Part shown: positions 18,326 through 27,119 of the stretch, piece after piece
Numbering within the stretch: position 1 is the first letter of the stretch
How the letters are laid out: each line of letters begins with the position of its first letter
DNA from: Myxococcales bacterium
GTDB taxonomy: Bacteria > Myxococcota_A > UBA9042
Assembly (NCBI GenBank): GCA_947491025.1
Contig: CANLIC010000017.1
Span: forward strand, 25,505 to 89,504
DNA length: 64,000 bases
Reading direction: 5' to 3'
The notes under the pieces: generated by a model
Database searches by the model: none
What the model was told of the DNA's origin: nothing
The model's input: the letters and a program-made list of their open reading frames with translations, nothing else
Translations under genes and position numbers: made by a program

Positions 18326-19174
18326 GTCTGCCGCCTCCTGCTGGCGCCTTGGCCAGCTGCAGGCGGACTCAGGCTGCGAGGCGAAGCGTCGGCGATCGTT
18401 GTCCGTTCGTTCGACTCGGCCGGCGAACGCTGCTTGGTGCGGCGTAGGCGCGAGTCGGCGAGGGCGCTCGGTTCGCTGATCGAACGAGCGCCAGTGCAGC
18501 CCTGGCGTCGAGAACGAGGCTCGACGCGCGGGGTTGAGGGGCTGCAGAGGACGACGGCCGGCTGGGCGCGTCGTCTGGACGTGGAGGGCCTTCACTCCGC
18601 CTGAGGCAGATCGGGTTCAACCGCTCAGCGCTGCCGGTCGGCCGTCTCGACGGCCACAGCGCCCCTGCTACGGGCGCCGCCGGACTCCACCTCGGTCCAC
18701 ACAGACACTCCACGTCGCGCCAACCCAGCGTCGCGAGCCGGCGCTGAGCGCCTGGCGGGACGAGGGCGGGATGACGGGAGAGCGTCGCTGAGACGAAGGC
18801 CGAGCGCGTGATGGTCACTGCAGATCCGCCCCGCAGACCGAGTCCGGGGGGGTGTCGATCGGCCCAGTCGGGTCCGATCTGGTCGGGTGCCGGGCGCCCA
18901 TTGGGTCCGACCCGGCTTGGGTCGCCGGCACGCCAGCGTGGCGTGCAGTCCTGCGACGACCCAGGGGCGCCTAGGCTCAAACCCTCGGTGCGGCGGACGC
19001 AACTCGCGTCGTGACCGCGCCTTGGAAGTGCCAGCGCCGAATGCGGAGCGTAGCGGCACCGTCGTCGTACGTCAAACCTGCGACTTCGCCTGCGGTCCGG
19101 GCCTTGCCAGCTTCCACCGCCTCCTTGACCATGTCGCGGCCTCGGCCCAGGGCGAGGGTCGGCGGTGGAGGGCG
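18326..19174. other. 849-base gap upstream of the RNase E/G gene
   Basis: No convincing gene, tRNA or known RNA motif was found; open frames here are Arg/Pro/Ser-rich and unlike the neighbours. It must hold the promoter of the RNase gene (minus) and of the membrane unit starting at 19175 (plus). E. coli rne has a long structured leader used for autoregulation, so a long leader here would not be surprising, but no specific structure was identified. Confidence 0.45.
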
Positions 19175-19786
19175 ATGTCGCAGGAAGATCAGCGGGCAGC
19201 GCCAGCGTTCTGGCTGGCGATCGCCCTCGGACTCGGCGTCGCGGCGCTCGCGCTCGTGCCGGTCGAGCCACGGCTCGGTCGATGTGGCGCGCCGGGCGTG
19301 ACATTCGACGCTGCCTGCGCCATCGCACGCGCGGAGGTCGCCGTCGAAGCCCAGGCGCCATGCGCCCAGGTCGCAGGCCAGGAGCGACACCGCTGCGGCC
19401 CGCGGCCCTGGCAGTGGGTAGGACGCGCGGCCGCCAGCGTCGGACCCGGCACGCTCGATGGGCTGTGGTTGCACGCCGCACCCCATGGACAGCGGCTGAT
19501 TCTGGTCTTCCGCGACGTGCCGTTGGCGGGGCAGTTGGTCGGCCGCTTTGGCCTCGCCGCCTCGGCGGGCCCCGGCGCTCCGGTCACGCTGCAGGTCCGG
19601 GCCGCCGGCGCCGAAGTCCTGCTGGTCGAGAGTGCGGATGACTTCGCAGCGCGCACGTTCGCTGTCGCGCTGCCGGGGGACGTCAGCCGCGGGTACCTCG
19701 AGATCTCTGTCTGGGCCCGCGAGGACAGCCGCCGCATGGCGCTTCTCGACCTTGCGATCGAAGCGGGTGACGGGAAGACGCCATGA
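19175..19786 (+). CDS. Small membrane-anchored protein of unknown function
   Basis: 203 residues. After a short charged start (MSQEDQRAAP) there is one hydrophobic segment, AFWLAIALGLGVAALALVPV (about 11-30). A mostly beta, probably extracytoplasmic domain follows, with a Cys-containing N-terminal part (RCGAPG, FDAACA, APCAQV, RHRCG) and strands such as LILVFRDVP and VTLQVRAAGAEVLLVES. I do not recognise a family. ATG at 19175 is just after GGAGGG. Its stop overlaps the start of the next gene (ATGA), so the two are coupled. As the partner looks like a multi-pass glycosyltransferase-type protein, this could be an accessory domain for it; this is inference. Confidence 0.65.
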   Translation: MSQEDQRAAPAFWLAIALGLGVAALALVPVEPRLGRCGAPGVTFDAACAIARAEVAVEAQAPCAQVAGQERHRCGPRPWQWVGRAAASVGPGTLDGLWLHAAPHGQRLILVFRDVPLAGQLVGRFGLAASAGPGAPVTLQVRAAGAEVLLVESADDFAARTFAVALPGDVSRGYLEISVWAREDSRRMALLDLAIEAGDGKTP

Positions 19787-21240
19787 TCGCCGCCGCGTCC
19801 GCCCAGCTCGAATCCATGCGCCTACGCGCCGGACATCCGCTCGCTCAGGCGGTGGTGGTCGGTGTTTGCTGGGCGGCGGTCGCCTTGCAGCCGATGGCGT
19901 TCGCGGCGAGCGGCGTCCACCTCTTGGAGGCTTGGTTGCCGGAGCCACCGGCCCTGGCGGCGCTGCTGCGGCCGCTCGCGCGCATCGTCGACGCGGACAC
20001 TGGGACGAGCTTGCTCCGCTTGGCCGTCGCAGGCTGCGCCTTGGCGTTGGCGTCGTGGCTGGCGCGACGGGGCGGTGGGGTCCTGGCGGGCTTGTTGACG
20101 CCGCCACTGCTCTTGCTCTGGCCGGCGTCGCGGGTCGCCCTCGTGAGCGTCGGCGCCGAGTCAGTGCTGGCCGTCTCTACGCTGCTGGTCGTCGCGGGTG
20201 CCGTCTGGCTCGCCGATCGGCCACGCGTTGGCGCCTTCGCCAGCGCGATTGGCCTTGCGGGCCTCGCACTGAGCCACCCACTCGGGCTCCTTTTGGCGCT
20301 CGTCCTGGTGGTGCTGCTGGCGATGGTTCCGGGCGTTGGGGCGACCGGCTGGCCCCGCGTTGGCCTGCAGGCAAGGCCGATCTGGCTCGCCTGGTTGGGC
20401 GCGCTGCTGCTGGCGGCGGGTCTCGCCGCGGTGGCCATGCCCGGCGAGCGGGCGGCAGCGTTCGGCCGCGCTACCGCGGACGGCCTGCGCGCGCCCATGG
20501 TCGCGACCGGCCTCGGTGTCGACGGACTCCTCGCCTTCGGTCCGATCGCCGGCCTGATCGCGCGCCTGCCGCCGCTCCTCGGCCTCTTCGCGGCGCTCGG
20601 GATCGTGGAGGCGCTTCGCCGGCCGGATTCAGGGCGGCCGCTCGCACTCGCGGTGCTGGCTTGGCTCACGGTACTCATCGGCTGGGGTCACCCGACGCCG
20701 CTGCCGCTCGACGCTGTGGCGCTGTTGGCGCCGCTCCTGGTCACTTTGGCGGCGGGCACGTTCTCGCAGGGCCTGAATCGGGCGCTGACCGCGCCGCCGA
20801 GCCGTCTTCGTGGCCGACCCATGCTCGCCGCCAGCCTGGCGCTGGCCGCGTTTGTCGGCAGCGTCGCACTCGAGGGCACCTCGGCGATCCGCGGCGACGA
20901 GCGCAGCGGCATCGGGCGACTCCTGCCTCTGGTCCATGACACTGACGCCGATCTGCCGGCCCGCATCGACCAAGATGCGCTCGATCTGCTCGCGCTTATT
21001 CCTGGCGAGTGCGAGGTCTGGCCCGGACGCCGCGATGGCAACGCGCTGCTGACGACGCTCGTGCGCGTCGGGTTGGCGCCCGCTCAGCTCCGATCCGGGC
21101 TGCTCACGTCGGACGCTCGCTGGCTCTTGCCGCAGCCGCCGGCGGGGCGGCAGGCGGCGCGCTGGTGGGCGCTCGGGGTCGAGGTCGGCCGCGCCGACAG
21201 CTGGTCCCTACGCGAGCGTCCGGCCGTCGCGCCTCCGTGA
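19783..21240 (+). CDS. Multi-pass membrane protein, glycosyltransferase-39-like layout
   Basis: 485 residues with about ten hydrophobic segments between residues 20 and 360, then a soluble C-terminal domain of about 110 residues containing PGECEVWPGRRDGNALL. The topology resembles membrane glycosyltransferases of the GT39/ArnT type, which use lipid-linked sugars. However, the catalytic acidic pair normally found in the first periplasmic loop is not obvious; HLLEAWLPEP near residue 46 is the only candidate I see. Function is therefore open. It is translationally coupled to the 203-residue protein upstream and convergent with a GT2 gene, with 26 bases between stops, which agrees loosely with a glycan role. 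Confidence 0.6.
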   Translation: MIAAASAQLESMRLRAGHPLAQAVVVGVCWAAVALQPMAFAASGVHLLEAWLPEPPALAALLRPLARIVDADTGTSLLRLAVAGCALALASWLARRGGGVLAGLLTPPLLLLWPASRVALVSVGAESVLAVSTLLVVAGAVWLADRPRVGAFASAIGLAGLALSHPLGLLLALVLVVLLAMVPGVGATGWPRVGLQARPIWLAWLGALLLAAGLAAVAMPGERAAAFGRATADGLRAPMVATGLGVDGLLAFGPIAGLIARLPPLLGLFAALGIVEALRRPDSGRPLALAVLAWLTVLIGWGHPTPLPLDAVALLAPLLVTLAAGTFSQGLNRALTAPPSRLRGRPMLAASLALAAFVGSVALEGTSAIRGDERSGIGRLLPLVHDTDADLPARIDQDALDLLALIPGECEVWPGRRDGNALLTTLVRVGLAPAQLRSGLLTSDARWLLPQPPAGRQAARWWALGVEVGRADSWSLRERPAVAPP

Positions 21241-21266
21241 TCTGAGCGACCGCGAGAGGCGCTCGA

Positions 21267-21992
21267 TCAGTCCGCCATGCCGCGGTGCCGGAAGCGGATC
21301 TTCAGCACGTCCACGAACATCTTGGCGCTGTCGCGGATCGGGTCGACCGTGCTGCGCTGGTCGTTGCGCCACCGCACCCCGACCTCGACGATGGCGAATC
21401 CCAGGCGACGCGCAAGATACAACATCTCGACATCGAAGGCGAAACCATCGACGGTCGCCCGCCCAAAGACGGCGCGCGCGACGTCGGCGCGGATCAGCTT
21501 GAACCCGCACTGGGTGTCATGAACCCCCGGCACGGCGAGCGCTTGAACGATGCGGTTGAAGGTCCGCCCCATCGCTTCGCGGTACCACGGCTGGTGATCT
21601 TGAATGTCGCTGTCCGGTACGTCGCGCGAGCCGATCGCGACCGGCGCGCCACGGGCGATGGCTGCAGCCGCCAAGCGCTCGACCTCTTCGATGGGCGTCG
21701 ACAGGTCGGCGTCGCTGATCAGCACCCAAGCCTTGGTCGCCGCCAAAGCGCCAGCGCGTACCGCGGCGCCTTTGCCGCTGTTGCGCGCCAAGCGGTGCAA
21801 GCGAACTCGCGGATCTTGACGGCCGGCGGCCTCAACCGTGGCGGCCGTGTCGTCGCGCGAACCGTCGTCGACGACGATCAGCTCCACGTCGAATCCGCAG
21901 GCGTCCATCCAGACCGTGATGGCAGACAGACTCGCTGGCAGCCGTAGGGCCTCATTGTACGCCGGGACGACGATGGAGAGCGATGGCAGCAC
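21267..21992 (-). CDS. Family 2 glycosyltransferase, dolichyl-phosphate glucosyltransferase-like
   Basis: 241-residue GT2 enzyme. It opens with SLSIVVPAYNEALRLP, followed by VELIVVDDGSRDDT (nucleotide-sugar site) and LISDADLSTPIEEV, containing the DAD metal motif. The segment VHDTQCGFKLIRAD, the later DGFAFDVEML and VGVRWRND are typical of the Alg5/DPG-synthase subgroup, which moves a sugar from a nucleotide donor to a polyprenyl phosphate. It lacks C-terminal membrane spans. The chosen start is GTG at 21992: it lies directly before the first strand, with GAGG upstream, and leaves 10 bases after the kinase stop. An ATG at 22058 would overlap the kinase gene. It is last in a four-gene operon. 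Confidence 0.85.
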   Translation of the reverse strand: MLPSLSIVVPAYNEALRLPASLSAITVWMDACGFDVELIVVDDGSRDDTAATVEAAGRQDPRVRLHRLARNSGKGAAVRAGALAATKAWVLISDADLSTPIEEVERLAAAAIARGAPVAIGSRDVPDSDIQDHQPWYREAMGRTFNRIVQALAVPGVHDTQCGFKLIRADVARAVFGRATVDGFAFDVEMLYLARRLGFAIVEVGVRWRNDQRSTVDPIRDSAKMFVDVLKIRFRHRGMAD

Positions 21993-22002
21993 GGGACGGA
22001 CC

Positions 22003-23790
22003 TCAGAGGCGCTCTTCCAGCGCGCTCGGCGTGCTGGTGGGTCTAGTCCTTGGTCCATTGCCGACGCGTGGCTTCGCCTTCTTGGGGTCGGCGGTGAGCG
22101 TCATCAAGCGGAACGGGGCCATGTCAGGCTTGACCACGATCTCCAAGTCGCGGAAGCCCGCCCGCTGTAGCAGGGCCTGCACGGGGGCGCCTTGCGTGAC
22201 CTGGACGGTGAAGGGCGTCTGCCCCACTTCCTTGCCATCGACGAGGACGCTGGCACCGCTGGGCTCGGTCCGAAGCTCCACGGCCACTGGGCCTGCCGGC
22301 GCAGCAGCCACAGCCACGGGCGCGTCCACGGCCGCAGCGGCCGCGTCAGGCTCGGCGACGGCAACGGCCTGGACCCCGGCAGCGGCGGCAACACCGGCTC
22401 CGGCGGCCGCCTGGACGGCCGCGACTGGAGCGCCAGCGGCGTCGGCACTGGCGGCAATGGTGGCATCTTCGGCAGCCGTCGCCGCAGCGCCCGTCGATCC
22501 CTCGTCGCCGCCAGCGAAGAGCGCCACCGAGCCGCCGCCGATGGCGACCAACGCGACCGCGGCACCGATGATCAGCGCCACGCTACCGGCCTTACCTTTG
22601 GGAGTGGCAGCGGGCTGCGGCTCAGCGGCGTCTTGGTCTCCGCCGAGCAGGAATGCCTCTGTGTGTCCACTGCCGCCCTGACCCGGGGTGGGTGGCGTCA
22701 GCCCGCGCTGCGACCCCATCGTGGCGGCCACTGCGGCCGGCGCAGGCTGGTACGCTGCCGTTCGATCGTCGTCTGCGGCGCTCTGGTCGATCTCAAGCCG
22801 CACGCTGTCGCTCAAACCTCTTGCTGTGGCGCCCTCTGGCGGGGGCTTCACCCGCTCGAGAGCGATGCGCATTTCGGGAGCCGATGAAAATCGCTCACTG
22901 GGGTTCTTGCTCAGGGCGCGATCGACGATGGCGATGAACTCGTCGCTCAAGGGCGTCGCAGCGGCGGTGCGCAGCGGCGCTGGCTTGTCCGTGACGTGGC
23001 TCAACAAGACCGCGAGCGGGTTGTCGCCTTCGAAGGGCGGATTGCCCGTCACGCACTGGTACATGACGCAACCTAGCGAATACAAATCGCTTCTTGCGTC
23101 GATGCCGCGGTTCTGCGCCTGCTCAGGGCTCATATAGGTCGGGGTGCCAAAGGCCTGGCCGGTGCCGGTGAGGTTGCTGCCGAGGCGCTTGGCGATGCCG
23201 AAGTCCAGGACCTTGACCACAGGGTCGTCGCCGGGCACCTCGTTGAGGAAGATGTTGTGGGGCTTCAGGTCGCGGTGGACCAGACCGTTGACATGCGCTT
23301 CCGCCAGACTGCGCAGCGTCTGCACCGCCATCCGCGCCGTCTCGGCCTGATCGAGCGTGGTCCCAGCCCGCTTGCGGTCGCGCAGTAGCTCGTTGAGCGC
23401 CTGGCCGATCAGCAACTCCATCGCGATGTAGAGCGCGCCGGAGTCGGTCTGACCAAAGTCAAAGACTCGAATCGTGTTGGGGTGCTTCAGCGCCGCGGTG
23501 ATCTGGGCCTCCGCGTAGAAGCGCTGGATGAGCTCGCTGTCGTCGTTGGCGAGGCTGACCCCGAGCACCTTGATCGCGATCTCACTGCCGGTCGCCATGC
23601 TGGTGGCACGGTACACGGCGCCGAAACCGCCCTGCCCAATCAGCCGACCGATTCGGTAGCGACCATTGACCTCGGCGCCCTCGATCAGGCGGCTGTCCGG
23701 ATTCTGTGCCAGCACCAAAGTCGCGGTGCCGTCCGCTGGACAGCGTGCGTCTTCAGTGCGTTGGCCACAGAGCGGACAGAGGCGCATCAT
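22003..23790 (-). CDS. Transmembrane Ser/Thr protein kinase with zinc ribbon and PEGA-like tail
   Basis: 595-residue Hanks-type kinase. The N-terminus has a zinc-ribbon-like CPLCGQRTEDARCPADG (5-21). The kinase domain (about 45-315) is complete: glycine loop IGQGGFGAVY (51-60), Lys74 in IAIKVL, HRDLKPHN (172-179), DFGIA (196-200), GTPTYMSPEQ and ARSDLYSLG. A Pro/Ala linker leads to a single membrane span at about 402-426. Outside it lies an Ala/Val-rich low-complexity stretch and then a PEGA-type beta repeat (RTEPSGASVLVDGKEVGQTP). It should phosphorylate cytoplasmic targets in response to an envelope cue. Its ATG overlaps the stop of the 69-residue gene, and it is cotranscribed with an L,D-transpeptidase and a GT2, hinting at cell-wall regulation. 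Confidence 0.93.
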   Translation of the reverse strand: MMRLCPLCGQRTEDARCPADGTATLVLAQNPDSRLIEGAEVNGRYRIGRLIGQGGFGAVYRATSMATGSEIAIKVLGVSLANDDSELIQRFYAEAQITAALKHPNTIRVFDFGQTDSGALYIAMELLIGQALNELLRDRKRAGTTLDQAETARMAVQTLRSLAEAHVNGLVHRDLKPHNIFLNEVPGDDPVVKVLDFGIAKRLGSNLTGTGQAFGTPTYMSPEQAQNRGIDARSDLYSLGCVMYQCVTGNPPFEGDNPLAVLLSHVTDKPAPLRTAAATPLSDEFIAIVDRALSKNPSERFSSAPEMRIALERVKPPPEGATARGLSDSVRLEIDQSAADDDRTAAYQPAPAAVAATMGSQRGLTPPTPGQGGSGHTEAFLLGGDQDAAEPQPAATPKGKAGSVALIIGAAVALVAIGGGSVALFAGGDEGSTGAAATAAEDATIAASADAAGAPVAAVQAAAGAGVAAAAGVQAVAVAEPDAAAAAVDAPVAVAAAPAGPVAVELRTEPSGASVLVDGKEVGQTPFTVQVTQGAPVQALLQRAGFRDLEIVVKPDMAPFRLMTLTADPKKAKPRVGNGPRTRPTSTPSALEERL

Positions 23791-23996
23791 CCAGTTTCAC
23801 CCGAGGGCGGCGCAGGGTCGGCGGCCGCCTCTGGCGCGGACCCTGCCACAATCTGGGCCACTTCGACCAGTCCCCCCGGCAGATCGACGAAAACGACGGT
23901 GCCATCTGGCAAGATTCGGATCTCATAGCGATTGCGCGGCGGCTGAGGCCCACCGCCGTCAGCACCACCGCGCGACGAAGCCTCGTCTTGACTCAC
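23787..23996 (-). CDS. 69-residue conserved-looking small protein
   Basis: This small gene sits exactly between the transpeptidase and the kinase. It starts with GTG at 23996, overlapping the transpeptidase stop (GTGA), and stops within the kinase start (ATGA). The product has a polar, Gly-rich N-terminus, then a compact predicted beta-hairpin plus helix (YEIRILPDGTVVFVDLPGG, LVEVAQIVAG), and a Pro/Ala-rich tail. No signal peptide or membrane segment is visible. The double overlap strongly supports translation. I know no function; a small regulator or partner of either neighbour is possible. A longer in-frame start at 24224 lies inside the transpeptidase gene and encodes Arg-rich sequence, so it was rejected. 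Confidence 0.6.
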   Translation of the reverse strand: MSQDEASSRGGADGGGPQPPRNRYEIRILPDGTVVFVDLPGGLVEVAQIVAGSAPEAAADPAPPSGETG

Positions 23997-26020
23997 AGCA
24001 ACCCGCGGGTCGACGCCGGTGTGTACTCTTCGACCTCTTCCACCGGCAACGCGCCAGTCAAGGCCGCGCGGTCGTAGCCGTAGACGTCGCCCCAGAACGA
24101 AACGCCGCCGTCTTCCTCTACCGTTACGCTCACATAGTCGATGTAGACCGCGATCGCGCTCTTGAGGTTGACGACCGATTCCTCCTTGTCGTCGATGATC
24201 TTCTTGATCTTCTGGCGGGTCCACCCCTTGTCGCGACCCAGCAAGAAGTTGGCGAGCTGCACCGGATTCTCCAGGCGGATGCAGCCATGGCTGGAGGCGC
24301 GCCGCGGCTTGCGAAAGATGGCCTTCGAGGGCGTATCGTGCATGTAGATGGCGTGTTTGTTGGGGAATTGGAACTTGACGGCGCCGAGGAGGTTGGTCGG
24401 GCCTGAGCGCTGGTACACGGTCTCGGTGCCGTCAGCCTTCATCTCCGAGACGTAACCCTCTTTTTCGTAGTAGTCGGGATCTTTGGCCAGCTGCGGCCCG
24501 AGCTCGATGTCGATCACGCGCTGCGTCGGGTACCAACGTGGGGCGAGCGTGATCTTCGTCATCTTGGCCCCGAAGAGCTTGGTTCGGTTGATGCGACCCT
24601 TGAGGCGCTTCTCATAGTCGATGTCTTCGTCATCCTTGCCGACGATCACCCGGTGCTCGCGGATCGGCACGCCGTCCTCGTAGACCTGCATCCGTTGCGC
24701 CGCGACGTCGACCCAGATGTGGAAGGGCTCGGGATCGCGTCCATTCGCTTCGCGCCAGCGGCCCAGCGCCAGGCGGATCTGCTGCAACCGCGACTTGGCG
24801 CTGACGTTCATCTCGCGGAAAGTCGCCGGCGCAAGGACGCCGTCGTCCAACACCTGGTGACGCAACTGGAACAGCTGAATCGCGGCGACCAGGGTGTCGT
24901 CGTAGGCGTCGCCCGCACCAGCCTCATAGCCCTCGGCCTGCAAGCGTGCGCGCACCGCGGCAACGAGTGGACCATGCGCACCGCGCTCGAGCTTGCCTCC
25001 AGGCAGCTCAGGCACGGGCTGCCACCCGCCGGCTGCCTCGATCCGCTGGTAGCGATCTTGCGCGTCGAGGAGCCGCCTGTACTGCGGATGCGTCGGCCAT
25101 GCTTTGCCCATCGCGTCAGCGACGGCTCCCCGCTTGCCCTTCAGCCGCGCCGCGATCAGGTCGGCGTTCTTGTCGAGCAGGCGTTGTACATCGGCGGCGC
25201 TGGTCGGCTCGTGTGGATGAAGCGGGCGTGCGAACAGAAACTCCGCGAAGTAGCGCCCGACGGCGCGACCGACCTCAACATCGGCGGCGACGAGCGCTGC
25301 GGTCGATGCGTCGATGGCCTTGGCGACCTCGGGCAGGGCTGCCTGCATCGCGGCGATCTGGTCGGCGTCTAGCGACGACAAGCCCGCTTGCTGTAGCTCC
25401 AACTCGCTGCCCTTGCCGGCGCGCAGCCAGCGGACGACCGCGGCCAGAACGCGCGCAGCCTGCGGCTCTTTCACCTTGGCGAGCAGGAGCTTGCGCTCGG
25501 CAGCGTAGACTTCCACCACCTTGGCGGTGGCGGCGTCGACCGATTCGAAGCGGAAGCCGCGGCGCGGCAGACCGTGGTGATCGATCTCGCTCAGCAGCCC
25601 CAGCACAGCCTCGCCGTCCTTGGTCAGGTTGCCGTCGAGTTGGTAGTACCAGAGGGCCCCGTCCTGATACAGGCCGGTCAGCAGAGCGCGCCCCTGGTCG
25701 ACGCCCTTCAGCGCGCCCTGAAGCACCACGTCGCGCTTGGCCCTCTGCGCCACCAGGCTGGCCACGTCGCTGGCCAGCGCGCCCACGTCGCCAGCGGCCA
25801 CCTTGGGTTCGTCTGCGGCGGCCTGCGCAGGCGCGGTCGGTTCAGCGCCGGGCGGCGCCTCAGGTGGGCGTGGCTTGTCGCCTTCGCCACAGGCCCCGAC
25901 CAAGGCGCCGAGCGCCGCGACGAGCAGCGCAGAGCGGGCGCGGGCGCGGGCGAGCCTTGCACCCGCGCGTCGGCGATCTCCGCGGCAGCGTTGGCAATCA
26001 TGTAGGTGGTGCAGGTCCAT
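23993..26020 (-). CDS. L,D-transpeptidase (YkuD/YcbB type), lipoprotein
   Basis: 675 residues. The N-terminus is long and basic, with HHLHDCQRC, then a hydrophobic stretch ending LVGAC, a plausible lipobox. A helical domain of about 250 residues is followed by a peptidoglycan-binding-like segment (LQAEGYEAGAGDAYDDTLV ... LFQLRHQV). The YkuD catalytic domain has the motif MHDTPS and SSHGCIRLENP with nucleophile Cys580. This arrangement (large N-terminal domain, PG-binding, YkuD) matches the YcbB/LdtD class, which makes 3-3 cross-links between meso-diaminopimelate residues. GGAGG precedes ATG 26020. It is first in the operon with the small protein, kinase and GT2, under the promoter at 26041-26069. 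Confidence 0.9.
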   Translation of the reverse strand: MDLHHLHDCQRCRGDRRRAGARLARARARSALLVAALGALVGACGEGDKPRPPEAPPGAEPTAPAQAAADEPKVAAGDVGALASDVASLVAQRAKRDVVLQGALKGVDQGRALLTGLYQDGALWYYQLDGNLTKDGEAVLGLLSEIDHHGLPRRGFRFESVDAATAKVVEVYAAERKLLLAKVKEPQAARVLAAVVRWLRAGKGSELELQQAGLSSLDADQIAAMQAALPEVAKAIDASTAALVAADVEVGRAVGRYFAEFLFARPLHPHEPTSAADVQRLLDKNADLIAARLKGKRGAVADAMGKAWPTHPQYRRLLDAQDRYQRIEAAGGWQPVPELPGGKLERGAHGPLVAAVRARLQAEGYEAGAGDAYDDTLVAAIQLFQLRHQVLDDGVLAPATFREMNVSAKSRLQQIRLALGRWREANGRDPEPFHIWVDVAAQRMQVYEDGVPIREHRVIVGKDDEDIDYEKRLKGRINRTKLFGAKMTKITLAPRWYPTQRVIDIELGPQLAKDPDYYEKEGYVSEMKADGTETVYQRSGPTNLLGAVKFQFPNKHAIYMHDTPSKAIFRKPRRASSHGCIRLENPVQLANFLLGRDKGWTRQKIKKIIDDKEESVVNLKSAIAVYIDYVSVTVEEDGGVSFWGDVYGYDRAALTGALPVEEVEEYTPASTRGLL

Positions 26021-26347
26021 CTTCGCCTCCGGCCGCATTGGCTGTAACGCGGCTTGATCCATCGGTCAATGAATTCACGCTTTCGCGGCCGAACGCACTC
26101 GCCACGCTGCACCTCAACAGCCGGGGCGGCGACGCCCCAGCGCGGCAGGTGCATTTTCGGGGTGCGTGGGCCCCGTCGCGGCTGCGACCGCCGTCCGGAG
26201 CACCTGACGCCAAGTGTTGGATCGGTCTGACGCTTTGCCGTTTCTCAGCCGACCGGCACGGTGGTTGCTCTAGGGGCTCTCGTTCGCCGCGCCGGCGAGC
26301 TTCGACGGCGCTGCCCCTCCACCCGAGAAGCGACCAGGAAGACCACC
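26021..26347. other. Divergent intergenic region, transpeptidase / sigma factor
   Basis: 327 bases. A good minus-strand promoter lies at 26041-26069. No convincing plus-strand promoter for the sigma factor was found, and no other gene is supported. Confidence 0.5.
26041..26069 (-). promoter_or_regulatory. Promoter for the transpeptidase-kinase-GT2 operon
   Basis: On the minus strand TTGACC, 17 bases, TACAGC. The -35 matches at five of six positions and the -10 at three. Transcription would start only a few bases before the GGAGG ribosome site of the transpeptidase gene, giving a very short leader. Confidence 0.45.
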
Positions 26348-27001
26348 ATGAACATGCAGCTGCAAGCCCATCCGGAACGAGCCCGCACCCCCAGCCACAC
26401 GGACGTGCGACGGGCCGAGTCCATCGCTCACGGTGTCGCGCGGCAGGTGCGGCGCAGCCACGATCTCTACGACGACCTCTACGGATCTGCGATGCTGGCC
26501 TTCGTAGAGTGCAGCGCGCGCTTCGAGACCGATCGTGACACGCCCCTCACCGGCTACGCAGCAGCACGGATGCGCGGCAGCGCGTTCGATCTGTTGCGCC
26601 GCGAACAACGGCTGCGTCGCATCGCCCAACTCCACAACGAGGCGCTGGAGCACAGTGCCGGCACCGTGGTGGACACCGCGCCCCTGCGCAACAAGGTCGA
26701 CGTACATCACCTCGTCGAGCGCACCCGCCGCGATCTTCCAGCCGACGAGGCGGCCGTGCTGCACGAGGTCTACCTCAGCGGCCGCCAGCTACACGAGGTC
26801 TGTCAAGATCGCGGCTGGAGCCGGAGCCAGGGCGTCCGCCGACACCGCGATCTGCTGGTGCGGCTGCGGCGCGAGCTCGGCCTTGAGCTAGACGGCGATT
26901 GTGATGAAGCGAGCGAGATCCAAGGGGAGCGCGCATCAACCCACCGGCTACGCGGTGAAGCGAGCGCCGCGGATGCGAGCGCGAGGCCACATCACTTGTA
27001 G
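26348..27001 (+). CDS. Sigma-70-family RNA polymerase sigma factor (FliA/SigB-like)
   Basis: 217 residues. Region 2 is recognisable at about 40-95: LYDDLYGSAMLAFVECSARF, then TGYAAARMRGSAFDLLRRE, which matches the core-binding and -10-recognition helices (A..RMRG...D.LR). Region 4 at about 135-185 contains LPADEAAVLHEVYLSG and a helix-turn-helix RQLHEVCQDRGWSRSQGVRRHR. Region 3 appears reduced. The last 35 residues after GLELDG are polar and unconserved. ATG at 26348 is preceded by AGGAAG. No anti-sigma factor is adjacent; the neighbour is the convergent HGS-repeat gene. The target promoters are unknown, and regulation of the HGS locus is only a possibility. Confidence 0.8.
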   Translation: MNMQLQAHPERARTPSHTDVRRAESIAHGVARQVRRSHDLYDDLYGSAMLAFVECSARFETDRDTPLTGYAAARMRGSAFDLLRREQRLRRIAQLHNEALEHSAGTVVDTAPLRNKVDVHHLVERTRRDLPADEAAVLHEVYLSGRQLHEVCQDRGWSRSQGVRRHRDLLVRLRRELGLELDGDCDEASEIQGERASTHRLRGEASAADASARPHHL

Positions 27002-27119
27002 CGAGTACGGCGGGGCGGGACGGTGCATGTGCCGCCTGCGGACCAGGATCTCTCAACGACGGCGCGAAGACGCGCGGAGCAGAGCGATGCAGAGGGGCCG
27101 CAAGCGATGCCCAGCGACC

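Noticed and set aside
17126..18604. 492-codon plus-strand frame opposite the RNase E/G gene
   Set aside because: It lies fully antisense to the conserved catalytic core, which explains the open frame through codon bias.
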